This document shows, in pieces, positions 43,613 to 51,846 of a DNA stretch of 64,000 nt. The notes beneath the pieces were generated by a model. It was given only the letters and a program-made list of their open reading frames with translations, did not search any database and had not been told where the DNA came from. The stretch's first letter is position 1, and each line of letters starts with the position of its first letter. The position numbers and the translations under genes were made by a program. This DNA comes from Streptomyces sp. Je 1-369 (GTDB lineage Bacteria; Actinomycetota; Actinomycetes; Streptomycetales; Streptomycetaceae), in assembly GCF_026810505.1 (NCBI RefSeq), contig NZ_CP101750.1, positions 3,191,254-3,255,253 of the forward strand, given 5' to 3'.

Positions 43613-43631
43613 TTAGGTTAGGCTTGCCTAA
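43613..43631. promoter_or_regulatory. Iron box upstream of desA
   Basis: TTAGGTTAGGCTTGCCTAA matches the DmdR1 consensus TTAGGTTAGGCTCACCTAA at 17 of 19 positions, 27 bp before the desA ATG, which still has a good GGAGGA ribosome binding site. The control element is better preserved than the enzyme it controls. Confidence 0.9.
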
Positions 43632-43658
43632 GTTAATCCCTCACCCGGAGGACAACCC

Positions 43659-44870
43659 ATGCGCTCGCACCTGCTCAACGGCACCACCGCGGAGCGGTAC
43701 CGCACCTCCGTGACCGCAGGAGTCGCGTCCGTCGACCTGGACGAGCCCTTGTACGACACCCTCGCGGCCCTCGACGAACTCGACGAGCTGCATGTGGGGG
43801 ACGCCGTACGCCCCCACGGCCCCCGCCACCTCGGCACCTGGGACCAGCCGCCCGGCGCCCCGCTCATCGAGCGCCGCCTCATCGACTGGACCGCCGAGCG
43901 CATCGGCCTCGGACCGGCCGCCGGGGGAGCGTTCACCGACGGAGGCGCCGACGCCGAACTGCAGGCGCTGCTGCTCGCCCGCGAGGAGGCCGCGGACCGC
44001 GACCCCGCCGCCCTGCGCGTCTTCGTCTCCGAGGCCGCCCAGACCGGCGTCCGGCGCACGGCCCGGCTGCTCGGACTCGGCGACGAAGCCGTCGTGACCG
44101 TCCCCACCGACCGCGACAAACGCCTGCAGACCGTGGCCCTCGCCCGCGCGCTGGAGCGCTGCGCACGCGACGACCTCTCCCCCATGGCGGTCGTCGCCAC
44201 CGCGGGCACCGCCGACTTCGGCTCCATCGACCCGCTGCCGGAGATCGCCGGGCTCTGCGCGCAGTACGGCACATGGCTGCACGTGGACGCCTCGTACGGC
44301 TGCGGGCTGCTCGCATCGCGCCGCAACCGGCACCTCATCGACGGCATCGAGCGCGCCGACTCCGTCACCGTGGACTTCGACAAGTCCTTCTTCCAGCCGG
44401 TGGGTTCGTCCGCCGTCCTGGTACGGGACCGGGCGCTTCCCGAGCCGCGGACGAGCCGCCGCTTCGACGCGCTGAAGCTGTGGATGACGCTGCGCGTGAT
44501 GGGCGCGAACGGCATCGGCGACCTCTTCGACGAGGTCTGCGGCCTGGCCACCCGCGGCTGGGAACTGCTCCTCGCCGACCCGCGCTTCGACGTCGTGTCC
44601 GAGCCGCAGCTCTCCACGCTCGTCTTCCGCTACATCCCCGCGACGATCTGCTCGCCCGCCGCGATCGACCGCGCCAACCTGTACGCCCGCAAGGAGCTCT
44701 ACACCTCCGGCGACGCGGTCGTGGCGACCACCCGGGCGGGCGGCCGCCAGTACCTCAGGTTCACCCTGCTCAGCCCCGAGACGACCACCGCCGACATCGA
44801 AGCCGTCCTCGACCTGATCGCCGGCCACGCCGAGCAGTACCTGGGAGAGCACCTTGACCGCGCTTGCTGA
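43659..44870 (+). CDS. desA: Degenerate DesA (PLP-dependent lysine decarboxylase remnant)
   Basis: 403 residues against ~480 for normal DesA, the PLP group II decarboxylase that makes cadaverine for desferrioxamine. The start MRSHLLNGTTAERYR and end LDLIAGHAEQYLGEHLDRAC match DesA. Three internal blocks are missing in frame: ~25 residues after position 22, ~23 before GTWDQ, and ~25 between SSAVLVRD and RRFDALKLW. The conserved active-site His after the SEAS segment is gone (now SEAAQTG), and the His before the PLP Lys is Asp (DFDKSFFQP). TSGGTQSN-type residues are altered to TDGGADAE. Probably inactive as a decarboxylase, although the frame is open and the promoter intact. Confidence 0.85.
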   Translation: MRSHLLNGTTAERYRTSVTAGVASVDLDEPLYDTLAALDELDELHVGDAVRPHGPRHLGTWDQPPGAPLIERRLIDWTAERIGLGPAAGGAFTDGGADAELQALLLAREEAADRDPAALRVFVSEAAQTGVRRTARLLGLGDEAVVTVPTDRDKRLQTVALARALERCARDDLSPMAVVATAGTADFGSIDPLPEIAGLCAQYGTWLHVDASYGCGLLASRRNRHLIDGIERADSVTVDFDKSFFQPVGSSAVLVRDRALPEPRTSRRFDALKLWMTLRVMGANGIGDLFDEVCGLATRGWELLLADPRFDVVSEPQLSTLVFRYIPATICSPAAIDRANLYARKELYTSGDAVVATTRAGGRQYLRFTLLSPETTTADIEAVLDLIAGHAEQYLGEHLDRAC

Positions 44871-45150
44871 CCTCCACCTGCCCACCGCCCGCCTCGACTG
44901 CGCGCTCCGGCCGGTCGATCCCCTCACCGACGCCGAGCTGGTGCACGCCTGGGTGACGCACCCCCGGGCGGAGCACTGGATGCCGCGGAACGCCACCCTG
45001 ACCGACGTCGAACGCGCCTACATGGCGATCGCGGCCTCCAGCCACCGCGAGGCCTACCTCGGGCTGCGCGAAGGCGTGCCCTCCTTCCTCATGGAGTGGT
45101 ACGACTTGCGGGAGCTGTCGGCGGGCCAGGGCACCTGCGGCGACGCGTAG
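44854..45150 (+). pseudogene. desC: Truncated DesC (siderophore acyltransferase) N-terminal fragment
   Basis: The first ~78 residues match the N-terminus of DesC/IucB-like acyl-CoA acyltransferases: ALRPVDPLTDAELVHAWVTHPRAEHWMPRNATLTDVERAYMAIAASSHREAYLGLREGVPSFLMEWYD. Normal DesC is ~180 residues with the acyl-CoA site in its second half. Here the frame leaves homology at about 45111 and runs 15-20 residues antisense through the end of the hexosaminidase gene. TTG at 44854 overlaps the desA end and has GGAGAG before it. desB, which normally lies between desA and desC, and desD, which follows, are absent. Confidence 0.82.
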
Positions 45151-46730
45151 TAGCCGATGCCCAGCGCGTCCCAGCGCGGGGCCTGCGCGGCGAGCCGCAC
45201 CTTGTACGTGTCCCAGTCGTGCGTGGCGGCCGGCGACCAGCCGAGCTCGGCGATGCCGGGCAGCCGCGGGAACGCCATGTAGTCCAGGTGGGCGGGGGTC
45301 GAGAGGGTCTCCGTCCACAGCGGCGCCTCGACGCCGATGACCGCGTCCTCGGGCGCGCCCTTGAGGTAGGTGGCCGGGTCCCAGTCGTAGGAGCGCTGCA
45401 CCTCGACGTAGCCCGCCCACGAGAGGCCGAGCGGCGTGTCCTTGGTGTACTTGTGGTCGATGTAGGCGCGGTCGGCCGGTGAGAGCAGCAGCTTGGTGCC
45501 GTTCTTCGCGGCGTTCACGACCTGTTCGCGCTCGGCGGCGCCTGTCCTGTCGTAGCCCCAGTACTGCGCGACGGCGCCCTTGGCCGGATTGGCGCCTGCC
45601 AGCTGGTGCCAGCCCATCACCGTCTTGCCGTACTTGGCGACGATCGGCTGCACCTTGTCCATGAAGGCGACGAAGTCCTCGTGGCTGGTGGAGTGCGCCT
45701 CGTCGCCGCCGATGTGCAGGTACTTGCCGGGCGTCATCGCGGCGAGCTCACGGATCACGTCGTCCACGAAGTCGTACGTGACGTCCTTCTTGACGCACAG
45801 GGAGCTGAAGCCGACCTCGGTGCCGGTGTAGAGCGGCGGGGCGACGCCGTTGCAGTTCAGTTCGGCGTACGAGGCGAGGGCGGCGTTGGTGTGTCCCGGC
45901 ATGTCTATCTCGGGGACGACTTCCAGGTACCGCGAGGCGGCGTAGTCGATGATCTCCTTGTACTGCGCCTTCGTGTAGTAGCCGCCCTTGCCGCCGCCGA
46001 CCTGCGTGGAGCCGCCGTATGTCGTGAGGCGCGGCCAGGAGTCGATGGCGATGCGCCAGCCCTGGTCGTCGCTCAGGTGCAGGTGCAGCTTGTTCATCTT
46101 GTAGAGGGCGGCCTGGTCGATGTAGCGCTTGACCTGGTCGACGGTGAAGAAGTGCCGTGACACGTCGAGCATCGTGGAGCGGTAGCCGTAGCGCGGCATG
46201 TCCTTGACGGTGCCGCCCGCGATCCGCCAGGGGCCGCGCTGCTTCGTCCTCTTCTCCACGGCGGCGGGCAGCTGCTGCCGCACGGTCTGTACGCCGTGGA
46301 AGAGACCGGCGCCGCTCCAGGAGGTGATCGTGAGGGAGCCGCGCGCGGAGATCACGCGGTATCCCTCGTCGCCGAGCGCCTTGTTCGCCGGTTCGGCGCT
46401 GATGCGCAGCCGGATGCCGTCGGATCCCTTGTCGGTGGTGACGGGGAGCCGGTAGCCGGTGGAGGGGCGGAGGACCTCGGCGAGGTATTCGGCGACGCGG
46501 CGCTCCTCGGCGTTGCCCTTGCCGACGCGGATGCGCGTCTTGGCGGTGATCTCGTATCCGGTGCCACCCGGCTCGGCGGCCAGGGGCGCGGGCACGACCT
46601 GGCCGAGCGGTGTGGCGGCGGGGGCTCTCGCCTCTCCCGGGGCGGGCGCTGCGGCGAATGAGGAGATTCCGGCGGCCGCCACGAGCAGCAGCGAGCCGAG
46701 AATGCGTGTCGTTCTTCTGTGCGATCTCAC
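45054..46730 (-). CDS. Secreted GH20 beta-N-acetylhexosaminidase with altered C-terminus
   Basis: 558-residue exo-beta-N-acetylhexosaminidase that releases GlcNAc from chito-oligosaccharides. The signal peptide is TTRILGSLLLVAAAGISSFAAAPAPGEA. The GH20 N-domain (GTGYEITAKTRIRVG, GLFHGVQTVRQQLP) and barrel (RYGYRSTMLDVSRHFFTVDQVKRYIDQAALYKMNKLHLHLSDDQGWRI; VPEIDMPGHTNAALASY) are complete, with catalytic Asp-Glu in HIGGDEAHSTSHEDF. Homology ends at SPQVPWP; the final ~22 residues are read antisense from the desC remnant because the native stop was lost. GTG at 46730 fits GAAGGGA upstream. A dre-like site precedes it. Confidence 0.9.
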   Translation of the reverse strand: MRSHRRTTRILGSLLLVAAAGISSFAAAPAPGEARAPAATPLGQVVPAPLAAEPGGTGYEITAKTRIRVGKGNAEERRVAEYLAEVLRPSTGYRLPVTTDKGSDGIRLRISAEPANKALGDEGYRVISARGSLTITSWSGAGLFHGVQTVRQQLPAAVEKRTKQRGPWRIAGGTVKDMPRYGYRSTMLDVSRHFFTVDQVKRYIDQAALYKMNKLHLHLSDDQGWRIAIDSWPRLTTYGGSTQVGGGKGGYYTKAQYKEIIDYAASRYLEVVPEIDMPGHTNAALASYAELNCNGVAPPLYTGTEVGFSSLCVKKDVTYDFVDDVIRELAAMTPGKYLHIGGDEAHSTSHEDFVAFMDKVQPIVAKYGKTVMGWHQLAGANPAKGAVAQYWGYDRTGAAEREQVVNAAKNGTKLLLSPADRAYIDHKYTKDTPLGLSWAGYVEVQRSYDWDPATYLKGAPEDAVIGVEAPLWTETLSTPAHLDYMAFPRLPGIAELGWSPAATHDWDTYKVRLAAQAPRWDALGIGYYASPQVPWPADSSRKSYHSMRKEGTPSRSPR

Positions 46731-46810
46731 AAGCGGGTCCCTTCGGGCGCATATGTGGTGCATCGCAATCGAACGGTCCTCATTGGTAACCCGGCCCCCA
46801 CAAGGGGTCA

Positions 46811-46826
46811 AGGGGTGTAGACCATT
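46811..46826. promoter_or_regulatory. DasR-type (dre) site upstream of hexosaminidase
   Basis: AGGGGTGTAGACCATT matches 12 of 16 positions of the dre consensus ACTGGTCTAGACCACT, with a perfect TAGACCA right half. It is 81-96 bp upstream of the hexosaminidase start and 31-46 bp upstream of the divergent DUF4429 gene. DasR represses GlcNAc/chitin genes in Streptomyces, which fits the enzyme. Confidence 0.65.
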
Positions 46827-46856
46827 TGTCCAAGGGCTCGGTGCGAGAATCCTCGT

Positions 46857-47747
46857 ATGGCGGAAATCATCCAGCGCGACGGGACCTGGACCTTCGACGG
46901 GGAGACGCTGCGCCTTGTGCCGGGCCACGACAAGAACGTGTCCCTGCTGCGCAAGACACTGGGCGAACTGACGGTCCCGCTGGCGGCGTTGGCGGGTATC
47001 GCCTTCGAACAGGGGAAGAAGTCGGGGCGGTTGCGGCTGCGGTTGCGCGACGGCTCGGACCCGCTGCTCCAGGCGACGGGCGGAAAGCTGACGGACTCCG
47101 CGGACCCGTATCAGCTGACGGTCGAGCCCGACCGGTACGGGGTGGCGGAGTATCTGGTCGACGAGGTGCGCAACGCCCATCTGATCGAACAGGTGCCGGT
47201 GACGCCCTGCGACACGTACCTCCTGACGGGCCCTTCCGTGCCGCTGTCCGTCTCCGCGGGGGACGGCACCGCGAGCTTCGACGGGGAGACGATCCGTCTG
47301 GAGTGGAACTGGAAGACGGAGGAGGCGAAGACGGCGGCGGGCACGCGGTCGCTGGCGCTCGCGGACATCGCGGCGGTGGAGTGGCAGCCCGCGGCCGGTC
47401 TGGAGAACGGCTGTCTGCGGTTCACGGTGCGCAACGCGCCGACCAAGGCCCCGCCGAAGTACGACCCGAACTCCGTGGAGCTGTGGGGCTTCAAGAAGGA
47501 CCCGCTGATGGCGCTGGTGGCGGCCGCTGTACAGGCCCGCCTGCCGCACCCGTTGGCCCCCGCCGCCCCGAAGACGCTGACGGGCCCGGCTGCCGACGGG
47601 TCGCAGGACGGTGCGGCGCGGCCCACCGCCGACGACCACGACGCGCTCCTGCGCCGCCTGCGGGAGCTGGGCGAGCTGCACCAGGCCGGGATCCTCACGG
47701 ACGACGAGTTCACGACGGCCAAGCAGGCGGTCCTGCGCCGCATGTGA
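46857..47747 (+). CDS. DUF4429 domain protein with C-terminal SHOCT motif
   Basis: 296-residue cytoplasmic protein with two PH-like DUF4429 domains. They show as internal similarity: WTFDGETLRLVPGH at the start and ASFDGETIRLEWNWKTEEA near residue 140, each followed by a strand-rich block ending in hydrophobic Leu/Val segments. The C-terminus is a short SHOCT-type helix pair, DALLRRLRELGELHQAGILTDDEFTTAKQAVLRRM, often found in oligomerising or membrane-associated proteins. Function unknown. GAGAAT 6 nt before the ATG suggests a leaderless transcript. It is divergent from the hexosaminidase. Confidence 0.85.
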   Translation: MAEIIQRDGTWTFDGETLRLVPGHDKNVSLLRKTLGELTVPLAALAGIAFEQGKKSGRLRLRLRDGSDPLLQATGGKLTDSADPYQLTVEPDRYGVAEYLVDEVRNAHLIEQVPVTPCDTYLLTGPSVPLSVSAGDGTASFDGETIRLEWNWKTEEAKTAAGTRSLALADIAAVEWQPAAGLENGCLRFTVRNAPTKAPPKYDPNSVELWGFKKDPLMALVAAAVQARLPHPLAPAAPKTLTGPAADGSQDGAARPTADDHDALLRRLRELGELHQAGILTDDEFTTAKQAVLRRM

Positions 47748-47844
47748 GCGCCGATCGCGCCCACGGATGACCCGTTCGACACGCCCCTGCCCGATTCCGG
47801 GCAGGATTCTTGCGAAAGGGTGTCCGATACCCCAGGATCAACGA

Positions 47845-48102
47845 ATGCACGACGACCTGGTGGATCACCTCACCCGCAGCACCCCGCTCCAGCGGGGCGA
47901 AGCGCTGCGGGTCGTCCAGGACGTGCTCGCCTACTTCGACGAGACGACCGAGCAGTTCGTCCGTCGCCGCCACCGCGAGCTGCAGGGTCAGGGCCTGCTG
48001 AACGCGGCGATCTTCCAACAGATCTCGGCGGATCTCGAATACCGCGCGGTCGCGCCACCGGAGCTCACCCTCAGGCAGCTGCGCCGCATCGTCTACGGCT
48101 AG
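47845..48102 (+). CDS. Small conserved helical protein upstream of glmS
   Basis: 85-residue acidic-basic helical protein: DDLVDHLTRSTPLQRGEALRVVQDVLAYFDETTEQFVRRRHRELQGQGLLNAAIFQQISADLEYRAVAPPELTLRQLRRIVYG. No catalytic motif or membrane segment is visible. The helix-turn-helix-like alternation is not a clear DNA-binding fold. It ends 10 bp before glmS on the same strand and is probably co-transcribed, but no functional tie to amino-sugar synthesis is known. ATG at 47845 gives the sensible N-terminus. Confidence 0.72.
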   Translation: MHDDLVDHLTRSTPLQRGEALRVVQDVLAYFDETTEQFVRRRHRELQGQGLLNAAIFQQISADLEYRAVAPPELTLRQLRRIVYG

Positions 48103-48112
48103 GACACCCTTT

Positions 48113-49930
48113 ATGTGCGGAATCGTCGGATACATCGGCAAGCGTGACGTCGCCCCGCTTCTCCTCGAAGGCCTGCAGCGCCTGGAGTACCGCGGTTACG
48201 ACTCCGCTGGCATCGCCGTCACCTCCCCCAAGGCCGGCGGCCTGAAGATGGTCAAGGCCAAGGGCCGCGTCCGCGACCTGGAGGCCAAGGTCCCGGCCCG
48301 CTTCAAGGGCACGACCGGCATCGCCCACACCCGCTGGGCCACCCACGGCGCGCCCTCCGACGAGAACGCCCACCCGCACCTCTCCGAGGACGGCAAGGTC
48401 GCCCTCGTCCACAACGGCATCATCGACAACGCCTCCGAGCTGCGCGCCAAGCTCACCGCCGACGGCGTCGAGTTCCTCTCCGAGACCGACACCGAGGTCC
48501 TCACCCACCTCATCGCCCGCTCCCAGGCCGACAAGCTGGAGGAGAAGGTCCGCGAGGCGCTGCGCCACATCGAGGGCACGTACGGCATCGCCGTGCTGCA
48601 CGCCGACTTCAACGACCGCATCGTCGTCGCCCGCAACGGCTCGCCCGTGGTCCTCGGTATCGGCGAGAAGGAGATGTTCGTCGCCTCGGACGTCGCCGCG
48701 CTCGTCTCCCACACCCGCCAGGTCGTCACCCTCGACGACGGCGAGATGGCCACCATCAAGGCCGACGACTACCGCACCTACACCACCGAGGGCTCGCGCA
48801 CGACCGCGTCGCCGACCACCGTGGAGTGGGAGGCCGAGTCGTACGACATGGGCGGTCACGACACGTACATGCACAAGGAGATCTTCGAGCAGCCCGACGC
48901 GGTCGACCGCGTCCTGCGCGGCCGCATCGACGACCGCTTCTCCACCGTGCACCTCGGCGGCCTGAACCTCGACGCGCACGACGCCCGCAAGGTGCGCCGC
49001 GTCAAGATCCTCGGCTGCGGCACCTCGTACCACGCGGGCATGATCGGCGCCCAGATGATCGAGGAGCTGGCCCGCATCCCCGCCGACGCGGAGCCCGCGT
49101 CCGAGTTCCGCTACCGCAACGCGGTCGTCGACCCCGACACCCTCTACATCGCGGTCTCCCAGTCCGGCGAGACGTACGACGTGCTCGCCGCCGTCCAGGA
49201 GCTCAAGCGCAAGGGCGCCCGCGTCCTCGGCGTCGTGAACGTGGTCGGCTCGGCGATCGCCCGCGAGGCGGACGCGGGCGTGTACGTCCACGCGGGCCCG
49301 GAGGTCTGCGTCGTCTCGACCAAGTGCTTCACCAACACCACGGTCGCCTTCGGCCTGCTCGCCCTGCACCTGGGCCGCATCCGTGACCTGTCGGTCTCCG
49401 ACGGCAAGCGGATCATCGAGGGCCTGCGCAAGCTGCCCGGACAGATCTCGGAGATCCTCAAGCAGGAGGACGAGATCAAGAAGATCGCCAAGCAGTACGC
49501 GGAAGCCCGCTCCATGCTCTTCATCGGGCGCGTACGCGGCTACCCCGTCGCCCGCGAGGCCTCGCTGAAGCTCAAGGAGGTCTCGTACATCCACGCCGAG
49601 GCCTATCCCGCCTCCGAGCTGAAGCACGGCCCGCTCGCCCTCATCGAGCCCGCCCTGCCGACGGTCGCGATCGTCCCCGACGACGACCTCCTGGAGAAGA
49701 ACCGCGCCGCCCTGGAGGAGATCAAGGCCCGCAGCGGCAAGATCCTCGCGGTCGCGCACCAGGAGCAGGAGAAGGCCGACCAGACCATCCTCGTCCCGAA
49801 GAACGAGAACGAGCTGGACCCGATCCTGATGGGCATCCCGCTCCAGCTGCTCGCCTACCACACGGCGCTGGCGCTCGGCCGGGACATCGACAAGCCGCGC
49901 AACCTCGCGAAGTCCGTGACGGTGGAGTAG
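48113..49930 (+). CDS. glmS: Glutamine--fructose-6-phosphate aminotransferase
   Basis: 605-residue GlmS making glucosamine-6-phosphate, the entry to cell-wall amino sugars. The glutaminase domain starts with the catalytic Cys (MCGIVGYIGKRDVAPLLLEGLQRLEYRGYDSAGIAV) and has HTRWATHGAPSDENAHPH. Two SIS isomerase domains follow (GCGTSYHAGMIGAQMIEELARIPADAEPASEFRYR; VSQSGETYDVLAAVQELK; TNTTVAFGLLALHLG; FIGRVRGYPVAREASLKLKEVSYIHAEAYPASELKHGPLALIE). The C-terminus DKPRNLAKSVTVE is normal. It neighbours the hexosaminidase, making this an amino-sugar region. A strong hairpin terminator follows. Confidence 0.96.
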   Translation: MCGIVGYIGKRDVAPLLLEGLQRLEYRGYDSAGIAVTSPKAGGLKMVKAKGRVRDLEAKVPARFKGTTGIAHTRWATHGAPSDENAHPHLSEDGKVALVHNGIIDNASELRAKLTADGVEFLSETDTEVLTHLIARSQADKLEEKVREALRHIEGTYGIAVLHADFNDRIVVARNGSPVVLGIGEKEMFVASDVAALVSHTRQVVTLDDGEMATIKADDYRTYTTEGSRTTASPTTVEWEAESYDMGGHDTYMHKEIFEQPDAVDRVLRGRIDDRFSTVHLGGLNLDAHDARKVRRVKILGCGTSYHAGMIGAQMIEELARIPADAEPASEFRYRNAVVDPDTLYIAVSQSGETYDVLAAVQELKRKGARVLGVVNVVGSAIAREADAGVYVHAGPEVCVVSTKCFTNTTVAFGLLALHLGRIRDLSVSDGKRIIEGLRKLPGQISEILKQEDEIKKIAKQYAEARSMLFIGRVRGYPVAREASLKLKEVSYIHAEAYPASELKHGPLALIEPALPTVAIVPDDDLLEKNRAALEEIKARSGKILAVAHQEQEKADQTILVPKNENELDPILMGIPLQLLAYHTALALGRDIDKPRNLAKSVTVE

Positions 49931-49955
49931 TCACCGCACACACCCTCCACATGTG

Positions 49956-49996
49956 AACGACCCCCTGTGCGTGCCACCAGCACACAGGGGGTCGTT
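49956..49996 (+). terminator. Terminator of glmS
   Basis: AACGACCCCCTGTG (49956-49969) pairs perfectly over 14 bp with CACAGGGGGTCGTT (49983-49996), with a 13-nt loop, 25 bp after the glmS stop. Confidence 0.9.
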
Positions 49997-50164
49997 CCCG
50001 AAGGGCCGGGGTCGCCCATTACCCCGACCCGCGCTCGCCTCGTCCGATGGCCGTCACCCGCCGGTCCGAGACGCCGTTGTGACCCTTATGTACCCTTCCC
50101 CGGGGCCCGAACCACCTCTACGCGCGAGTAGATTTATCTGTCCACAAATGCACTACACAAGGCG

Positions 50165-50188
50165 AGTTGGGCCCCACGCGCCCCAACT
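50165..50188 (-). terminator. Terminator of universal stress protein gene
   Basis: AGTTGGG (50165-50171) pairs with CCCAACT (50182-50188), about 20 bp beyond the stop of the minus-strand stress-protein gene. The 168 bp between this and the glmS terminator hold CTGTCCACA near 50137-50145, one base off a DnaA box, and no gene. Confidence 0.65.
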
Positions 50189-50207
50189 GCCGGGGCGTGG
50201 ACGGGCG

Positions 50208-50732
50208 TTACGGAATGACGACGACGGGGCGCTGCGCGCGGCGCGCGAGACGGCCCGCGACGGAGCCGAAGATGCGCCCCACGATGCCGTGCGTGGAGCC
50301 GACGACGATCGCGTCCGCGCTGTACTCACGGCCGACCTCCTCCAGCTCGTGGCAGATGTCGCCGCCGCGCTCGACGAGGATCCACGGCACCTCGGAGAGA
50401 TACTCCGCGCAGGCCAGTTCGAGTCCGAGCACTTCCGTACGGTGATCCGGTACGTCGACGAAGACCGGAGGCTCGCAGCCCGCCCACACCGTGGTGGGCA
50501 GCCGGTTGGCGACGTGGACGATGATCAGGCCGGACCCGGAGCGGTGGGCCATCCCGATCGCATAGGCGAGGGCCCGCTCACTGGAGGTCGAGCCGTCGAA
50601 GCCGACGACGACACCGTGCAGGAAGGCGGGATCGCAGGAGTGACGCGGTTCTTCCGCCGCTCGGGGGGTCGCTGTGGGATCGGCGACCTGCCGTTTGCGG
50701 TCCGCTGGTTCGGAGAATTCGTGACCGGCCAT
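50208..50732 (-). CDS. Universal stress protein (UspA family)
   Basis: 174-residue single-domain universal stress protein. A ~40-residue charged N-terminus precedes the fold: HGVVVGFDGSTSSERALAYAIGMAHRSGSGLIIVHVANRL and, at the end, ADAIVVGSTHGIVGRIFGSVAGRLARRAQRPVVVIP, which is close to the ATP-binding G-x2-G-x9-G-S/T motif. Such proteins bind nucleotides and act in stress and dormancy. ATG at 50732 is chosen; a longer frame to 50843 is open but lacks a good ribosome binding site. It is convergent with glmS. Confidence 0.82.
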   Translation of the reverse strand: MAGHEFSEPADRKRQVADPTATPRAAEEPRHSCDPAFLHGVVVGFDGSTSSERALAYAIGMAHRSGSGLIIVHVANRLPTTVWAGCEPPVFVDVPDHRTEVLGLELACAEYLSEVPWILVERGGDICHELEEVGREYSADAIVVGSTHGIVGRIFGSVAGRLARRAQRPVVVIP

Positions 50733-51098
50733 GGGTGTCTCGGCGAAGGAGTCCTCTGTGGGAGGGTCGGCTTTTTCAAGTGCTGCAACGTTCAGGACCT
50801 GGAAGGTCGTCCGGGAATCATCTTCCCAACCCCATACCCCCAAGGGTACGGCGACACTCCTCCTCTGCCCAGAGCCTGCGAAGAGCCCCGGTCGGGGCCC
50901 GTTCCGGACCCTGTAAGGGCCTCCCGGCGTTCACCGGAGCATGCATGAGCCGCGCCCGTATGGCAATGGTTGCTGCCTCCTACAGGCGTTTTGCCCACCC
51001 GTCCGGCGCCACCCGCGGGCTCCCGCAGTGACTCGCCGACGTGCCCCGCGTTGGACAGCGCTGGACCGTCCTACGCCATATGTCACAGGGAGCACGCC
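50733..51098. other. Divergent intergenic region between stress-protein and small membrane-protein genes
   Basis: About 366 bp with no convincing gene. It should hold the promoters of both neighbours. Visible structure is GGGAA-N5-TTCCC (about 50815-50829) and GGGTAC near 50842, which resembles a SigB-type -10 element but lacks an obvious GTTT partner at the right distance. Several overlapping short frames here look like shadows. Confidence 0.4.
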
Positions 51099-51521
51099 GT
51101 GCATGGACCTTCGACCGCGTCCCCACCCTCCACCCGCTTCCCTTCTTCACCCGAGTCTTCACCCGAGCAAGGGACACCGGAGCAGCACCCCCTCGCGACG
51201 CACCGGCAGCGCACCCACGAGCAGCCGTCCGCACCCCCGCAGGACTCGGCGAGCGACGTGGTCCGCTGGGCCGCGTTCAGCTGCGTCCTGGTCCCCGTCG
51301 TCCTTGTCGGGTACGGGGGCTCGCTGGCCGGCGCGACCGGCGCGGCGCTCGGGCTCGTGGCCGTCACCGGGGTGTGCCGGGTGCTCCTGCGGCAGTCGGA
51401 GCGGGGCGCCGCGCGACTGCTTGCAGAACAGAACAGAGGACATCGCGGACGACACGGCAGGACGGGCGTGGGGGCACACAGGGGCACCCGTCAGAGTGCC
51501 GATGGTGCACCGTTGGACTGA
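51099..51521 (+). CDS. Small membrane protein upstream of adpA
   Basis: 140-residue protein. The N-terminal ~55 residues are Pro/Ser-rich and likely disordered (STASPPSTRFPSSPESSPEQGTPEQ). A hydrophobic pair of helices follows (VVRWAAFSCVLVPVVLVGYGGSLAGATGAALGLVAVTGVCRVLL), then a basic tail ending NRGHRGRHGRTGVGAHRGTRQSADGAPLD. GTG at 51099 is chosen because GGGAG stands 7 nt before it. Streptomyces genomes usually carry a small membrane protein gene just before adpA; its function is unknown to me. Confidence 0.68.
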   Translation: MHGPSTASPPSTRFPSSPESSPEQGTPEQHPLATHRQRTHEQPSAPPQDSASDVVRWAAFSCVLVPVVLVGYGGSLAGATGAALGLVAVTGVCRVLLRQSERGAARLLAEQNRGHRGRHGRTGVGAHRGTRQSADGAPLD

Positions 51522-51846
51522 CCAATTCACACACACGATCCCGTAGGTTTTCAGCCAACTTCCGGGGGCCGTCGATTTCTTGGCCGAACGCCCCCTCAAC
51601 CCCCTTCCGACCAGGGCTGAAAGCCGCGCTCAGGCCGCCCGCACCCTACGGGGACCGGCCATGGAGCGGAGGCGCACTTCCCAGCAAGCCGCACGAGTGC
51701 AACGCTTCGTGATCGAATGCTTCACGCCAAGTTGCCATGTCGACAATCTGCCGAGTGATGAACTGGTCACCCCGGCAGCACGGGACGCAGTAGATTCGAT
51801 CTTGACTGTATTACGGCGGGGGACTGGTGGAGGACCGAGGGGAAAC
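51522..51846 (+). promoter_or_regulatory. adpA: Upstream regulatory region of adpA
   Basis: A 325-bp stretch with no good gene, AT-richer than its surroundings. TAGATT at 51791-51796 is the best -10 candidate and would give a leader of about 145 nt. TGTCGACA (51738-51745) is a perfect palindrome beside GTTGCCA. In other Streptomyces this region binds several developmental regulators including AdpA itself; I could not place exact TGGCSNGWWY matches with confidence. Confidence 0.5.

Noticed and set aside
49930..50207. Small ORFs between glmS and the stress protein
   Set aside because: Short frames without ribosome binding site or coding bias; the region is explained by two terminators.
50835..50850. 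GGGTAC, possible SigB -10 element
   Set aside because: No GTTT-like -35 at 14-16 bp upstream on either strand that I could see.
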